From Hymenobacter negativus (GTDB taxonomy: Bacteria > Bacteroidota > Bacteroidia > Cytophagales > Hymenobacteraceae): 64,000 nucleotides of DNA. A program made the position numbers and the translations under genes. The stretch lies in NCBI RefSeq assembly GCF_017571495.1, contig NZ_JAGETZ010000001.1, forward strand, positions 62,001-126,000, given 5' to 3'. Positions 1 through 8,054 of the stretch are shown piece by piece. Every line of letters starts with the position of its first letter. Within the stretch, counting starts at the first letter, position 1. Under the pieces are notes generated by a model. It was not told the DNA's origin and ran no database searches. It saw only the letters and a list, made by a program, of their open reading frames with translations.

Positions 1-1
1 C

Positions 2-547
2 AACAAAAAGGAGTGGTGGGCCACCGTTTGCAAGGTGACCGTCGATGTGGACTCCCTGAAAGGAGTCGTCCAGACGTATTCGGGGTATCGCCCTTTTGTA
101 GTGAGCAAGCCGTGGAGAAGGGAAAACCAGCAGCCAACACCACCCGCTGAGCCTGCCAGCGCACCACCTCTGCCCGTAGAAGACGACAAGGTGTATACTT
201 ATGTGGAAGTAATGCCGACCATCCCAGGCGGGCAAGAAAGAGAGCTGGGGCTAGGACTCAACCAACTCATCCAGCCGTGGCTCGTGCTGCCCCGCGATGC
301 AGTGGAGGGGCTGGTGTTTTTAAGCCTTGAAGTAGACAAAATGGGTGATGTGCGGAATATACGCATTGCAAAAGGCCTGAATCCAAGAACCGACTCGGCA
401 GTGCTTGCGGCGGCCAGGCAACTGCCACCGCTGGTCCCCGGCCGGCAAAATGGGCGACCCTTAAATGTGTCCTTGACTTTCCCTGTTTCAGTGATGAAAC
501 CAAGAGTCACTCCCAAACATAATCGGAAAAGTGCTCAAAGCCAGTAA
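2..547 (+). CDS. TonB C-terminal-domain protein (5' partial)
   Basis: The reading frame is open to the left edge of the window, so the true start is probably outside; a GTG at 35 is the first in-window start candidate. The visible part has a proline-rich stretch (about residues 40-60) and then a domain resembling the TonB C-terminal fold: a beta strand with VFLSLEVDKMGDV, a helix with DSAVLAAARQLPP, and a final strand LNVSLTFPV. TonB proteins carry energy from the inner membrane to outer-membrane receptors such as SusC proteins. No membrane anchor is visible because the N-terminus is missing. The basic, polar tail after the domain is unremarkable. It could be a regulatory or orphan TonB-like protein rather than the main TonB. 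It converges on ribBA across a strong hairpin. Confidence 0.7.
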   Translation, partial: NKKEWWATVCKVTVDVDSLKGVVQTYSGYRPFVVSKPWRRENQQPTPPAEPASAPPLPVEDDKVYTYVEVMPTIPGGQERELGLGLNQLIQPWLVLPRDAVEGLVFLSLEVDKMGDVRNIRIAKGLNPRTDSAVLAAARQLPPLVPGRQNGRPLNVSLTFPVSVMKPRVTPKHNRKSAQSQ

Positions 548-614
548 GGTTTAGGCTGGGCCTGGGTTAATGCCATTTTGCCTTAACCAGTATAAATCTA
601 TTTTCCTAAATTAC

Positions 615-660
615 TTCCAACGAAAAGGGCCAGCTAATTGGCTGGCCCTTTTCGTTGGAA
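615..660. terminator. Bidirectional hairpin terminator
   Basis: Perfect 20-bp arms (615-634 and 641-660) enclose a 6-nt loop. The stem has a GGGCCAGC core with A/T runs on both flanks, so it can end both the TonB-like gene (+) and ribBA (-), which converge here. Confidence 0.85.
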
Positions 661-673
661 AGGTGCGAATGAA

Positions 674-1900
674 TTAAGCCGCTGGCGTTTCAGCTGCTGC
701 TACGCGCATGATGTCGTGGCCCATTTTGTCGCGCTTGGTGGTGAGGTAGGCCTCGTTGTGCGGGTTGGAATGGATTTCGATGGGCAGCGTTTCCACGATT
801 TCGAGGCCGTAGCCGATGAGGCCCGTGCGCTTGCGGGGGTTGTTGGTGAGCAGGCGCATCTGGCGCACGCCCAGGTCGCGCAGAATGCTGGCGCCCACGC
901 CGTAGTCGCGCTCGTCGCCCTTGAAGCCGAGGTCCTCGTTGGCCTCCACGGTATCACGGCCTTGCTCCTGTAGCTTATAGGCTTTCAGCTTATTGAGCAG
1001 GCCGATGCCACGCCCCTCCTGGTTCATGTAGACGATAACACCACGGCCTTCGCGCTCAATCTCGCGCATGGCCTGGTGTAGTTGCGGGCCGCAGTCGCAG
1101 CGGCAGGAGCCGAAAATATCGCCCGTCACGCAGGAACTGTGCACGCGCACCAGCACCGGCTCCGGGCCGGAGATATCGCCCTTCACCAGGGCCAGGTGCT
1201 TGGCGCCGTTCGAGTTTTGGGTGAAAGCGTAGAGGTCGAAATCGCCGTGCTCAGTGGGCATCTTCACCGAGATTTCGCGGGTAATCAGGCTTTCGTTGGC
1301 GAGGCGGTACTTGATGAGGTCCTGAACCGAAATCAGCTTCAGGCCCCATTTTTTGGCCACGATTTCGAGGTCAGGCAGCCGGGCCATCTCGCCGTCTTCC
1401 TTCAGAATTTCGACCAGTACACCGGCCGGCTCAAACCCGGCTAGGCGGGCCAGGTCCACGGTGGCTTCGGTGTGGCCGGCGCGGCGCAGCACGCCTTCCT
1501 TGCGGGCTTTGAGAGGAAAAATATGGCCGGGCTTGCCTAGTTCTTCGGGCTTGGTGGTGGGGTCGATAAGGGCCTGGATGGTCTTGCTACGGTCCGAAGC
1601 CGAGATGCCGGTGGTCACACCATTCTTCAGCAAATCGACCGATACGGTGAACGCCGTAGCGTGCAAGGCCGTGTTGTGGCCCACCATGAGGTTCAGGCCC
1701 AACTCTTCGCAGCGCTCCTCGGTGAGGGCCATGCACACAAGGCCGCGCCCGTGGGTGGCCATAAAATTGATGACTTCGGGCGTGGCCGAGCGGGCGGCGC
1801 AGATGAAGTCGCCCTCGTTTTCACGGTCTTCGTCGTCGACAACGATGACTACTTTGCCAGCGCGAATATCTTCGATGGCGGATTCGATGGAATCTAGCAT
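674..1900 (-). CDS. ribBA: Bifunctional DHBP synthase / GTP cyclohydrolase II
   Basis: Catalyses the two entry steps of riboflavin synthesis: ribulose 5-phosphate to 3,4-dihydroxy-2-butanone 4-phosphate, and GTP to the diaminopyrimidine intermediate. RibB occupies about residues 1-205, with the acidic [10 protein letters not shown] signature near the N-terminus and [13 protein letters not shown]. RibA follows (about 206-408), with the zinc ligands in [17 protein letters not shown] and the substrate loop NQEGRGIGL. The ATG at 1900 is chosen because [16 protein letters not shown] is the usual RibB start; the frame extends upstream to 1945 without family-like sequence. A TAACTTTG promoter element lies at 1943-1950. 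It is a single cytosolic gene with no riboswitch seen in the short leader. Confidence 0.96.
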   Translation of the reverse strand: MLDSIESAIEDIRAGKVVIVVDDEDRENEGDFICAARSATPEVINFMATHGRGLVCMALTEERCEELGLNLMVGHNTALHATAFTVSVDLLKNGVTTGISASDRSKTIQALIDPTTKPEELGKPGHIFPLKARKEGVLRRAGHTEATVDLARLAGFEPAGVLVEILKEDGEMARLPDLEIVAKKWGLKLISVQDLIKYRLANESLITREISVKMPTEHGDFDLYAFTQNSNGAKHLALVKGDISGPEPVLVRVHSSCVTGDIFGSCRCDCGPQLHQAMREIEREGRGVIVYMNQEGRGIGLLNKLKAYKLQEQGRDTVEANEDLGFKGDERDYGVGASILRDLGVRQMRLLTNNPRKRTGLIGYGLEIVETLPIEIHSNPHNEAYLTTKRDKMGHDIMRVAAAETPAA

Positions 1901-1942
1901 TGGTGGGAGTTGATATTTCGGCCATAACAACGGTAGCCGCTG

Positions 1943-1950
1943 CAAAGTTA
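1943..1950 (-). promoter_or_regulatory. -7 promoter element of ribBA
   Basis: On the minus strand this reads TAACTTTG, an exact match to the Bacteroidota TAnnTTTG element, 42 nt before the ribBA ATG. Confidence 0.6.
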
Positions 1951-1967
1951 GCCGCCACCGGCCACCC

Positions 1968-3137
1968 CTACCCGAACAACGCTTCCAGCCGGCTTGTGGC
2001 GCCCGCCCAGGTGTAGTGCGCTTTCACGAACGCATGGCCCCGCGTCGCTAATTTCGCCGCCTGGCTGGGGTTATCGAGCAAGGCAATAATGGCCTGCGCA
2101 AGCTCCTGGGGCGTTTTTGTCACCAAAAGCTCTTCGCCATCGGTGCCGCCCAGAGCGTTATTGGCCAGCGGCGTAGTTACGCAGGGCAAGGCCATGGCCA
2201 TGGCCTCCAGCAGCTTGTTTTGCAGCCCGGTGCCCACCCGCATGGGGGCCGCAAATACCCGTGCCGCCGCGTATGCCGCTCGGATATCGGGCACCCAGCC
2301 GCTGATTTCGACGTGTGCGGAGGCTAGCGCCTGCACGCGGGGTGCGGGCGTGGTACCGGCCACCAGCAGCCGCGCCGCCGGGTGCCGCTGCCGCACCAAC
2401 GGCATAATTTCCTCGGCCAGAAAACAGGCGGCGTCCACGTTGGGATGGTAGCTCATGTTACCGCAAAACAGCACGTCGCACGTTTTCTCTACTGCCGGTT
2501 GGGGCTGAAAAAAGTCGGTATCGATGCCGTTGAGCACGATTTCAATCTCGTTGCGCCGTGGGTGCTGAATGAGCTGACGGTCCTGGTCGCTGATGATGGT
2601 GTGGTGTTGAAACCAATTGAACGCCGCCGCCTCGTAAGCCAGCAGGCGCTGGGCCTCCAGGGCCCACACAGCGCGCTGCCACAGCGGCGCTTGGGTAGCC
2701 CGGCGCACCATGCCTGCTGAAAACACATCCATGTAATCCAACGTCATGGGCACTTCCCCGACGTGGGGTCGCAGGTATTCGGCCATGCGAATGAGCTGGC
2801 AATACACATGGTCGGGCTGGAAGTCGCGCAACAAGCCATCAACCTGGCGCTGGGCCAGCGCATCGTGAAAGTAACCCACTTGCAGGGGCCGGCCGGTAGC
2901 CAGCGCCCGCGCCATGTTGCGGGCAATGCGCGGCCGCTTCAGCCGGTGCACTACCAGCCCGGCCCGGCAGAGTAGCCGCACCTGCGCCATTGCGTCGGCT
3001 GAAACCTCTTCATCAGACAGGGCAAACAGGCAGATTTCGTGACGCTCGGCCAGGTAGCGGAGCTGATGGAAAGCGCGTAGCTTGTCGCCCTTGTCGAGCG
3101 GGTACGGGAAGCGCGAAAGGAGCACAAATAGCTTCAT
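1968..3137 (-). CDS. Glycosyltransferase, GT4-type
   Basis: Two-domain GT-B fold glycosyltransferase of 389 residues, probably moving an activated sugar onto a polysaccharide or lipid-linked glycan at the inner face of the membrane. The N-terminal domain opens with the typical [15 protein letters not shown] strand-loop. The C-terminal nucleotide-sugar domain shows [32 protein letters not shown] and the late acidic site in [16 protein letters not shown]. It resembles the Stp1/EpsH-associated exopolysaccharide transferases. Its ATG overlaps the stop of the upstream glycosyltransferase by 4 nt, so the two are translated from one mRNA and probably act in the same pathway. No acceptor can be named from sequence. 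Confidence 0.88.
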   Translation of the reverse strand: MKLFVLLSRFPYPLDKGDKLRAFHQLRYLAERHEICLFALSDEEVSADAMAQVRLLCRAGLVVHRLKRPRIARNMARALATGRPLQVGYFHDALAQRQVDGLLRDFQPDHVYCQLIRMAEYLRPHVGEVPMTLDYMDVFSAGMVRRATQAPLWQRAVWALEAQRLLAYEAAAFNWFQHHTIISDQDRQLIQHPRRNEIEIVLNGIDTDFFQPQPAVEKTCDVLFCGNMSYHPNVDAACFLAEEIMPLVRQRHPAARLLVAGTTPAPRVQALASAHVEISGWVPDIRAAYAAARVFAAPMRVGTGLQNKLLEAMAMALPCVTTPLANNALGGTDGEELLVTKTPQELAQAIIALLDNPSQAAKLATRGHAFVKAHYTWAGATSRLEALFG

Positions 3138-4411
3138 GCGGGCGGCGAATGGGCAGGCGTACCGGCCGGAGCGGGCACGAGCAGCCGCTCGTACAAGTCA
3201 ACAAAGCGCTGCACTACGCGGCGGTTATCGTATACGTCGGCGGCAGTGCGGGCCGCATTGGTCCCTATTTCACCCAAGTTAGCTTCACCCCGGGCCCAGG
3301 TGCGCAAAAAAGCCAGCCACTCGGCGGGCGAGTCGCGCACGATGATGTCGTGGCCGTCGCGCACGGCAATGCCTTCGGCCCCCAGCCCGGTGCTGAGAAT
3401 GGCCTTACCCAGCGCCATGCCCTCGATTATTTTGACGCGCATGCCGCCGCCACTGAGTAGCGGCACCAACATCAGCCCATACTGCTGCATAAAAGCCGGC
3501 GCCGACTCCACGAAGCCGTGCATAAAGACATTATCCGCCTTCAGATTCAGCAAGTGCGCGGGCGCGTTGCGGCCGGCAATGTGCAGCTCCACTTCCGGAA
3601 ACTCGGCGTGAAACGCGGGCCAGACTTCGCGCAGCAGCCAGTCGACCCCCTCCTGGTTGGGCAGCCAGTCGAGCGAGCCAATCATGAACAGCGTGCGCTG
3701 CTTGGACTGAATAGCGTGGTCAATTTGCACGCGGCTCAGTTCCACGCCTGCCGGGATGAACACCACCGGCTCGGGACAGTGCAGGGCGCGCAGACGGTCG
3801 GCATCAGCTTCGGTGATGGCGGCTACGGCGTCAAACTGGCGCAGGTAGCGCCGCTCGAATTTCTCCAGGCGGGTGGCCATGGTGCGTAGCAGCAGCCGCT
3901 TCAAGGGGTTTTTCTCCCACCGGGCCAGCTTGTGCCAGATGGTGTTTTCGATGTTGTGCGCCCGCAGCACCAGTGGAATCTGGAAATCATCTTCCATTGC
4001 TGTGCCTTCCATACCACGGCGAAGCAGTTCGATGTATGCGGCTACAAACGTGCCTTCAAACTGAACAACAGAAATGGGCTCTTCTTGGTCATCAAATAGC
4101 AATTCGGCGAGTTTCCCCAGCACATCCATGCTAATAAATCGCTCGACATTATAAGGCTGACGGCTGAAGAAGTAGTTTTTCAGAGCCCGCACGGCCGAAA
4201 TATCGGTATCGACTTCCACCGTTACCAGCCGCATGTTAGGACCCAGGTGGGCCAGGGCGTCGGCGGGCTGGCGGTGCTTAGGCGTGTTGATGGCCAGCAG
4301 CGTGACGCGGTGCCCGGCCTGAACGAGGCCCGCTGCCACGTCATACATGGCAATGGCCCCACCATCATGAGGGGGAAATGGAACGCGTGGACAGAGTTGC
4401 AGAATGTGCAT
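3134..4411 (-). CDS. Glycosyltransferase, GT4-type
   Basis: First gene of a two-gene unit with the glycosyltransferase ending at 1968. 425 residues, GT-B fold: LCPRVPFPPHDGGAIAMYD at the N-terminus, a central linker with NIENTIWHKLARWEKNPLKR, and a C-terminal domain with MIGSLDWLPNQEGVDWLL, HGFVESAPAFMQQY and the MRVKIIEGMALGKAILST sugar-nucleotide site. No membrane segment is seen. The start at 4411 lies only 8 nt after a TACCTTTG promoter element, so the leader is very short or absent. The proline-rich tail ([13 protein letters not shown]) is not part of the fold. Substrate unknown; exopolysaccharide or surface glycan assembly is likely from family membership. Confidence 0.88.
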   Translation of the reverse strand: MHILQLCPRVPFPPHDGGAIAMYDVAAGLVQAGHRVTLLAINTPKHRQPADALAHLGPNMRLVTVEVDTDISAVRALKNYFFSRQPYNVERFISMDVLGKLAELLFDDQEEPISVVQFEGTFVAAYIELLRRGMEGTAMEDDFQIPLVLRAHNIENTIWHKLARWEKNPLKRLLLRTMATRLEKFERRYLRQFDAVAAITEADADRLRALHCPEPVVFIPAGVELSRVQIDHAIQSKQRTLFMIGSLDWLPNQEGVDWLLREVWPAFHAEFPEVELHIAGRNAPAHLLNLKADNVFMHGFVESAPAFMQQYGLMLVPLLSGGGMRVKIIEGMALGKAILSTGLGAEGIAVRDGHDIIVRDSPAEWLAFLRTWARGEANLGEIGTNAARTAADVYDNRRVVQRFVDLYERLLVPAPAGTPAHSPPA

Positions 4412-4419
4412 AGGGCCCG

Positions 4420-4427
4420 CAAAGGTA
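4420..4427 (-). promoter_or_regulatory. -7 promoter element of the glycosyltransferase pair
   Basis: TACCTTTG on the minus strand, 8 nt before the ATG at 4411; this spacing predicts a leaderless or nearly leaderless transcript. Confidence 0.6.
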
Positions 4428-4516
4428 GTGTTGCTGCTTATCCAGAAGCTCCTCTTCGGCTCGCGTCGGGATTACTTGTGCAAAGCGGGCCAAATTGAAA
4501 CTTCTGGGTACACGTT

Positions 4517-5572
4517 CTAGAGTTGCCGGAAACGCACCTCAAAGCTTTCGATTTGTTCCTCGCTGCCGAGTACCAGCAGCACGTCGCCGGCTTCGAGCAC
4601 GTAGTCGACGGGTGGGCTCACGAGCAGCGTGCCGCTGGCTTGTCGCAGGCCGATAATGGTGGCCCCGGTGATGGAGCGCACGTCGAGCTCGCGGATGCTG
4701 CGGCCGTGCAAATCACGGCGCAGCTGCTGGAAACTCATTTCTTCCAGTCGCAGCTTATCCGCGCTGAGGCCGGAAATGAGGTCGAGGAAGCGGATGACTT
4801 CGGGGCGCACCACTAGCTTGGCCATGTGGGAGCCGCCGATTTCGTCAGGCATCACCACCGAATCTGCCCCGGCCGAGAGCAGCTTGCTTTCCGAGGTTTT
4901 GAGCGAGGCGCGGGCGATGATTTTCAGGCGCGGGTTGAGGGCGCGGGCCGACAGGGCCACGAATACGTTGTCGGCATCCTTGGGCAGGGCGGTGATGAGG
5001 GCGGAGGCCCGCTCCACCCCAGCCTGCTTGAGGACGAGGTCAGTCGTGGCATCGCCGAGTACGGTAAAAATCCTGCCGCCGGCCATACCGTCGCCGTCGT
5101 AATCTTCGCCGGTGTGGCCATCTGTGATGTTCTTCATCAACTCCTGGTCCGATTCAATCACTACCACACGGGCCCCGTTGGCCCGCAGCTCCTGGTAGGC
5201 GCGGCGGCCGTTGCGGCCGAAGCCGCACACGATAACGTGCCCGCTGAAGCGCTTAATTTCCTGGTCGATTCGAATCATCTTGTAAATTTTGCGCAGCTCG
5301 CCGTCAAAAATAAACGAGGAGAAAACCGACACGAGGTAGGCCACTACCACGAGGTTATAAAGAATGTAGAACGAGACAAAAAGCCGTCCGGCGTGTGAAA
5401 ACGGGTGAATTTCGCCAAAGCCCACGGTAGCAATGGTCGTCACGGTCATGTAAAACGCGTCGACCGGATGGTAGTGCTCGATGCCCATGAAGCCCGCCAT
5501 GCCAAACACCAAACTCAGCCCGGTGAGGACGACGGCTAGAATCAGGCGGTTGATGTTGAGACTTCGGAGCAT
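4517..5572 (-). CDS. Potassium channel with RCK (TrkA-N/TrkA-C) domains
   Basis: 351-residue two-helix K+ channel of the MthK/Kch kind. TM1 covers about residues 9-30, the pore loop has TVGFGE as selectivity filter (49-54), and TM2 is about 63-88. A Rossmann RCK-N domain follows (HVIVCGFGRNGR near 111-123, with acidic VVIESD ligand-binding end), then an RCK-C domain to the C-terminus (about 265-351, ending VLLVLGSEEQIESFEVRF). It conducts K+ across the inner membrane, gated by a nucleotide or ion bound to RCK. The filter has Phe where many channels have Tyr, a common and tolerated variant. No operon partner is seen; the nearest upstream feature is a palindromic repeat. Confidence 0.93.
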   Translation of the reverse strand: MLRSLNINRLILAVVLTGLSLVFGMAGFMGIEHYHPVDAFYMTVTTIATVGFGEIHPFSHAGRLFVSFYILYNLVVVAYLVSVFSSFIFDGELRKIYKMIRIDQEIKRFSGHVIVCGFGRNGRRAYQELRANGARVVVIESDQELMKNITDGHTGEDYDGDGMAGGRIFTVLGDATTDLVLKQAGVERASALITALPKDADNVFVALSARALNPRLKIIARASLKTSESKLLSAGADSVVMPDEIGGSHMAKLVVRPEVIRFLDLISGLSADKLRLEEMSFQQLRRDLHGRSIRELDVRSITGATIIGLRQASGTLLVSPPVDYVLEAGDVLLVLGSEEQIESFEVRFRQL

Positions 5573-5595
5573 TTTTTTCGAGAACGGACTACAAG

Positions 5596-5700
5596 AACGT
5601 CATGCAGAGCGCAGCAAAGCATCTCGCGTGCTGTGAGTAATTCAATCGTTAATAATTAGTGGTGGCACGCGAGATGCTTCGCTGCGCTCTGCATGACGTT
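5596..5700. repeat. Palindromic repeat element, copy 1
   Basis: A 105-bp element with 36-bp terminal arms (5596-5631 and 5665-5700) that pair with one mismatch. The arms begin AACGTCATGC and include GCATCTCGCGTGC; the centre holds TAATTCAATCGTT. The same centre and similar arms occur at 7850-7975 in the same orientation, so this is a dispersed element rather than a simple terminator, although it may also stop transcription between dnaG and the K+ channel gene. It encodes nothing, like REP or MITE-type sequences. Confidence 0.8.
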
Positions 5701-5720
5701 GTTTTTGCTCGTTCAATAAC

Positions 5721-7811
5721 TCAGGCGCCGCGGGCCACCACGGTGCCCAGTAGTGCAGCCAACTCGTTATCGAGTTCCTTGAGGCGCTTGATGTCGCCGA
5801 GGATTTCGAACATTTCAGCGTCGTCGAGCGGGTGGCGCAGCTTTTCGAGGCACTGGTCGAGCTCGCGCTGCACGTGCACTTTGTTGAGGCGAAGCACGGC
5901 GTTGTCGCAGGCCAGTTGGGGCAGGTCGACCTCGTTGAACACATAGATTTCTTTGGTGCGCCAGTTGGGGCTGATTTCGTAGCGCTCGGTGGCCAGGTCG
6001 GTGATGAGCTGGCGGATGTCCTCGCGCTCGTTTTGGGCCAGTTGGCGGGCGTCGGGAAAGCGGCCAGCTAGTAGCTCCTGGCGGCAGATTTCCCACATTT
6101 CGGCGTAGAGCGGCACTGTGAGCGGGTACTCGCCGAGCTGGCCCATGAGGTAGCCGGCCACACTCACTTCGGGGTCAATCTCGCGCCCAGCGTAGAGGAC
6201 CAGCAGGCGCAGTACTTCCCGCTCGCACAGCTGGAGCATGTCGGGCAGCGGCTCGTTTTCGGCAGCTTTGGTGGTAGACTGGAACGAGGTACCCAGCGAC
6301 TCGGCGGCTTCAGCACCGCCGTACATGAGCATTTCGGCCTCTTCTTCGTCCGACATTGGGCGCGGGGCCGGTGCCGAGCGCGGGTTGGCGCTGGGCGGGT
6401 AGCCGGCGTTGGCGCTACCAGCACCCTGGCCGTAGTTGCCGAGGTTGTCACCGCTGCCACCGCTGTGCTTGGTTTGCTGGCTAGGCGACTTTACCAGCTT
6501 GTTGTATTCGGTGATGAGCACCTGCTCGTCTATGCCGAAGGTGGCCGAGGTCTGCTGCAAAAACACCTGGCGCTTGATGGCGTCGGGCACCTTGGCAATG
6601 CTGTGGAGCACGTCGCGGATGGCTTCGGCCTTCTTCACAGGGTCGCCGGAAGCCTCGCGGGCCACGAGCGTGGTTTTGAAGGTGATGAAGTCCTGGCTCT
6701 TGGTTTCGATGTACTCGGTGAAGCGCTGGTCGCCGACTTTGCGGATGTAGGAGTCGGGGTCGTCGCCGTCGGGAAACAGCACCACGCGCACGTTCAGGCC
6801 GCCTTCGAGCAGCAAGTCGGTGCCGCGCAACGAGGCCTTGATGCCGGCCGCGTCGCCGTCGTAGAGCACCGTCACATTGTCCGAATACCGCTTGATAAGT
6901 CGAATCTGGCCCTCTGTGAGCGAGGTACCGGACGAGGCCACCACGTTTTTGATGCCGCCCTGATAGAGTGAAAGAACGTCCAGATAACCTTCTACCAGAT
7001 AGCAAACCTCTTGCGTCCGAATGGCTTGCCGGGCCTGAAACAGGCCGTAGAGCACGTCCGACTTGTGATAAATCTCCGATTCGGGCGAGTTGAGGTACTT
7101 CGCCATCTTGTCGTCGCGCTTCAGGGTGCGCGCCCCGAAGCCTACCACCCGGCCGCTGATGTTGTGAATCGGGAACATTACGCGACCCCGAAACCGGTCG
7201 TAGCGCCGGCCGGTGTCTTTGCCCTGGTCGTCGGTGCGGATGACGGTGAGGCCGGTTTTTTCCAGGTATTTCTTGTCGAAGCCGGCCGTTTCGGCGGCTT
7301 TCATCAGGTCGTCCCAGGCATCAAGCGAGTAGCCCAGCTCGAAGGTCTGAATGGTGTTCAGGGTCAGGCCCCGCTCCTTGAGGTAGCCGTAGCCGATGCT
7401 CATCCCCTCTTCGGAGTTGAGCAGCAGGCGGTGGTAGTGGTTTTTGGCGAAGTCCGAGACGATGAATTGGGAATCCCGCTCGTTCTGCTCCAGTTGCTGC
7501 TGGGGCGTCTTTTCCTCCTCCTGAATCTCAATGGCGTACTTCTTGGCCAGGTATTTCAGGGCCTCGACGTAGCTGGTGCCCTCCACGTCCATCACAAACT
7601 GCACCACGCCGCCGGCCTTGCCGCAGCCGAAGCACTTGTAGAGCGACTTGGCCGGGTTTACCGAGAACGAGGGCGATTTCTCGTTGTGAAACGGGCACGG
7701 AGCCCATAGGTTCTGGCCCTTGCGCTTGAGCTGCACGAAGTCGCCGACGACTTCCACAATGTCGGCGGTCTGGATGATGTGGTCAACTAACTCTTTGGGA
7801 ATACGGGCCAT
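5721..7811 (-). CDS. dnaG: DNA primase
   Basis: Makes RNA primers for replication. The N-terminal CHC2 zinc ribbon is visible (CPFHNEKSPSF near residue 39, CFGCGKAGG near 60), followed by the catalytic core and the TOPRIM domain with VEGYLDVLSL, SSGTSLTEGQ and the metal-binding LYDGDAAGIKASLRG. A low-complexity linker (about 450-500, with NYGQGAGSANAGYPPSANP) leads to the C-terminal helicase-binding region. At 696 residues it is within the range of Bacteroidota primases. The ATG at 7811 starts the standard MARIPKELVDHI. It stands alone, bracketed by two copies of the same palindromic repeat; no -7 element was found immediately upstream. Confidence 0.97.
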   Translation of the reverse strand: MARIPKELVDHIIQTADIVEVVGDFVQLKRKGQNLWAPCPFHNEKSPSFSVNPAKSLYKCFGCGKAGGVVQFVMDVEGTSYVEALKYLAKKYAIEIQEEEKTPQQQLEQNERDSQFIVSDFAKNHYHRLLLNSEEGMSIGYGYLKERGLTLNTIQTFELGYSLDAWDDLMKAAETAGFDKKYLEKTGLTVIRTDDQGKDTGRRYDRFRGRVMFPIHNISGRVVGFGARTLKRDDKMAKYLNSPESEIYHKSDVLYGLFQARQAIRTQEVCYLVEGYLDVLSLYQGGIKNVVASSGTSLTEGQIRLIKRYSDNVTVLYDGDAAGIKASLRGTDLLLEGGLNVRVVLFPDGDDPDSYIRKVGDQRFTEYIETKSQDFITFKTTLVAREASGDPVKKAEAIRDVLHSIAKVPDAIKRQVFLQQTSATFGIDEQVLITEYNKLVKSPSQQTKHSGGSGDNLGNYGQGAGSANAGYPPSANPRSAPAPRPMSDEEEAEMLMYGGAEAAESLGTSFQSTTKAAENEPLPDMLQLCEREVLRLLVLYAGREIDPEVSVAGYLMGQLGEYPLTVPLYAEMWEICRQELLAGRFPDARQLAQNEREDIRQLITDLATERYEISPNWRTKEIYVFNEVDLPQLACDNAVLRLNKVHVQRELDQCLEKLRHPLDDAEMFEILGDIKRLKELDNELAALLGTVVARGA

Positions 7812-7849
7812 CGGGGCGGGGTATCGGGGGCAAATGGGGCGAACGGATA

Positions 7850-7975
7850 CTACCAGAACGTCATGCTGAGTGCAGTCAAAGCATCAGGCGTGCCGCCACT
7901 AATTCAATCGTTCTGCGGTCTTATTACGACCACACACGAGATGCTTCGACTACGCTCAGCATGACGTTCTGGTAG
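7850..7975. repeat. Palindromic repeat element, copy 2
   Basis: A 126-bp inverted repeat between the divergent dnaG and leuS genes. Outer arms pair from CTACCAGAACGTCATGCTGAG at the left end (7850-7870) to its complement ending at 7975. The internal segment carries TAATTCAATCGTT, shared with the copy at 5596-5700, and arms share the AACGTCATG start. Inner arm pairing is less exact than in copy 1. Confidence 0.78.
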
Positions 7976-8024
7976 TAAGACAGTACGCAACACAACAAAT
8001 TTCGCCCTACTTTCTCCTACGTCC

Positions 8025-8032
8025 TACCTTTG
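8025..8032 (+). promoter_or_regulatory. -7 promoter element of leuS
   Basis: TACCTTTG, exact TAnnTTTG match, 22 nt before the leuS ATG. Confidence 0.6.
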
Positions 8033-8054
8033 CCCGGAATAAACTCCGCGCAAG

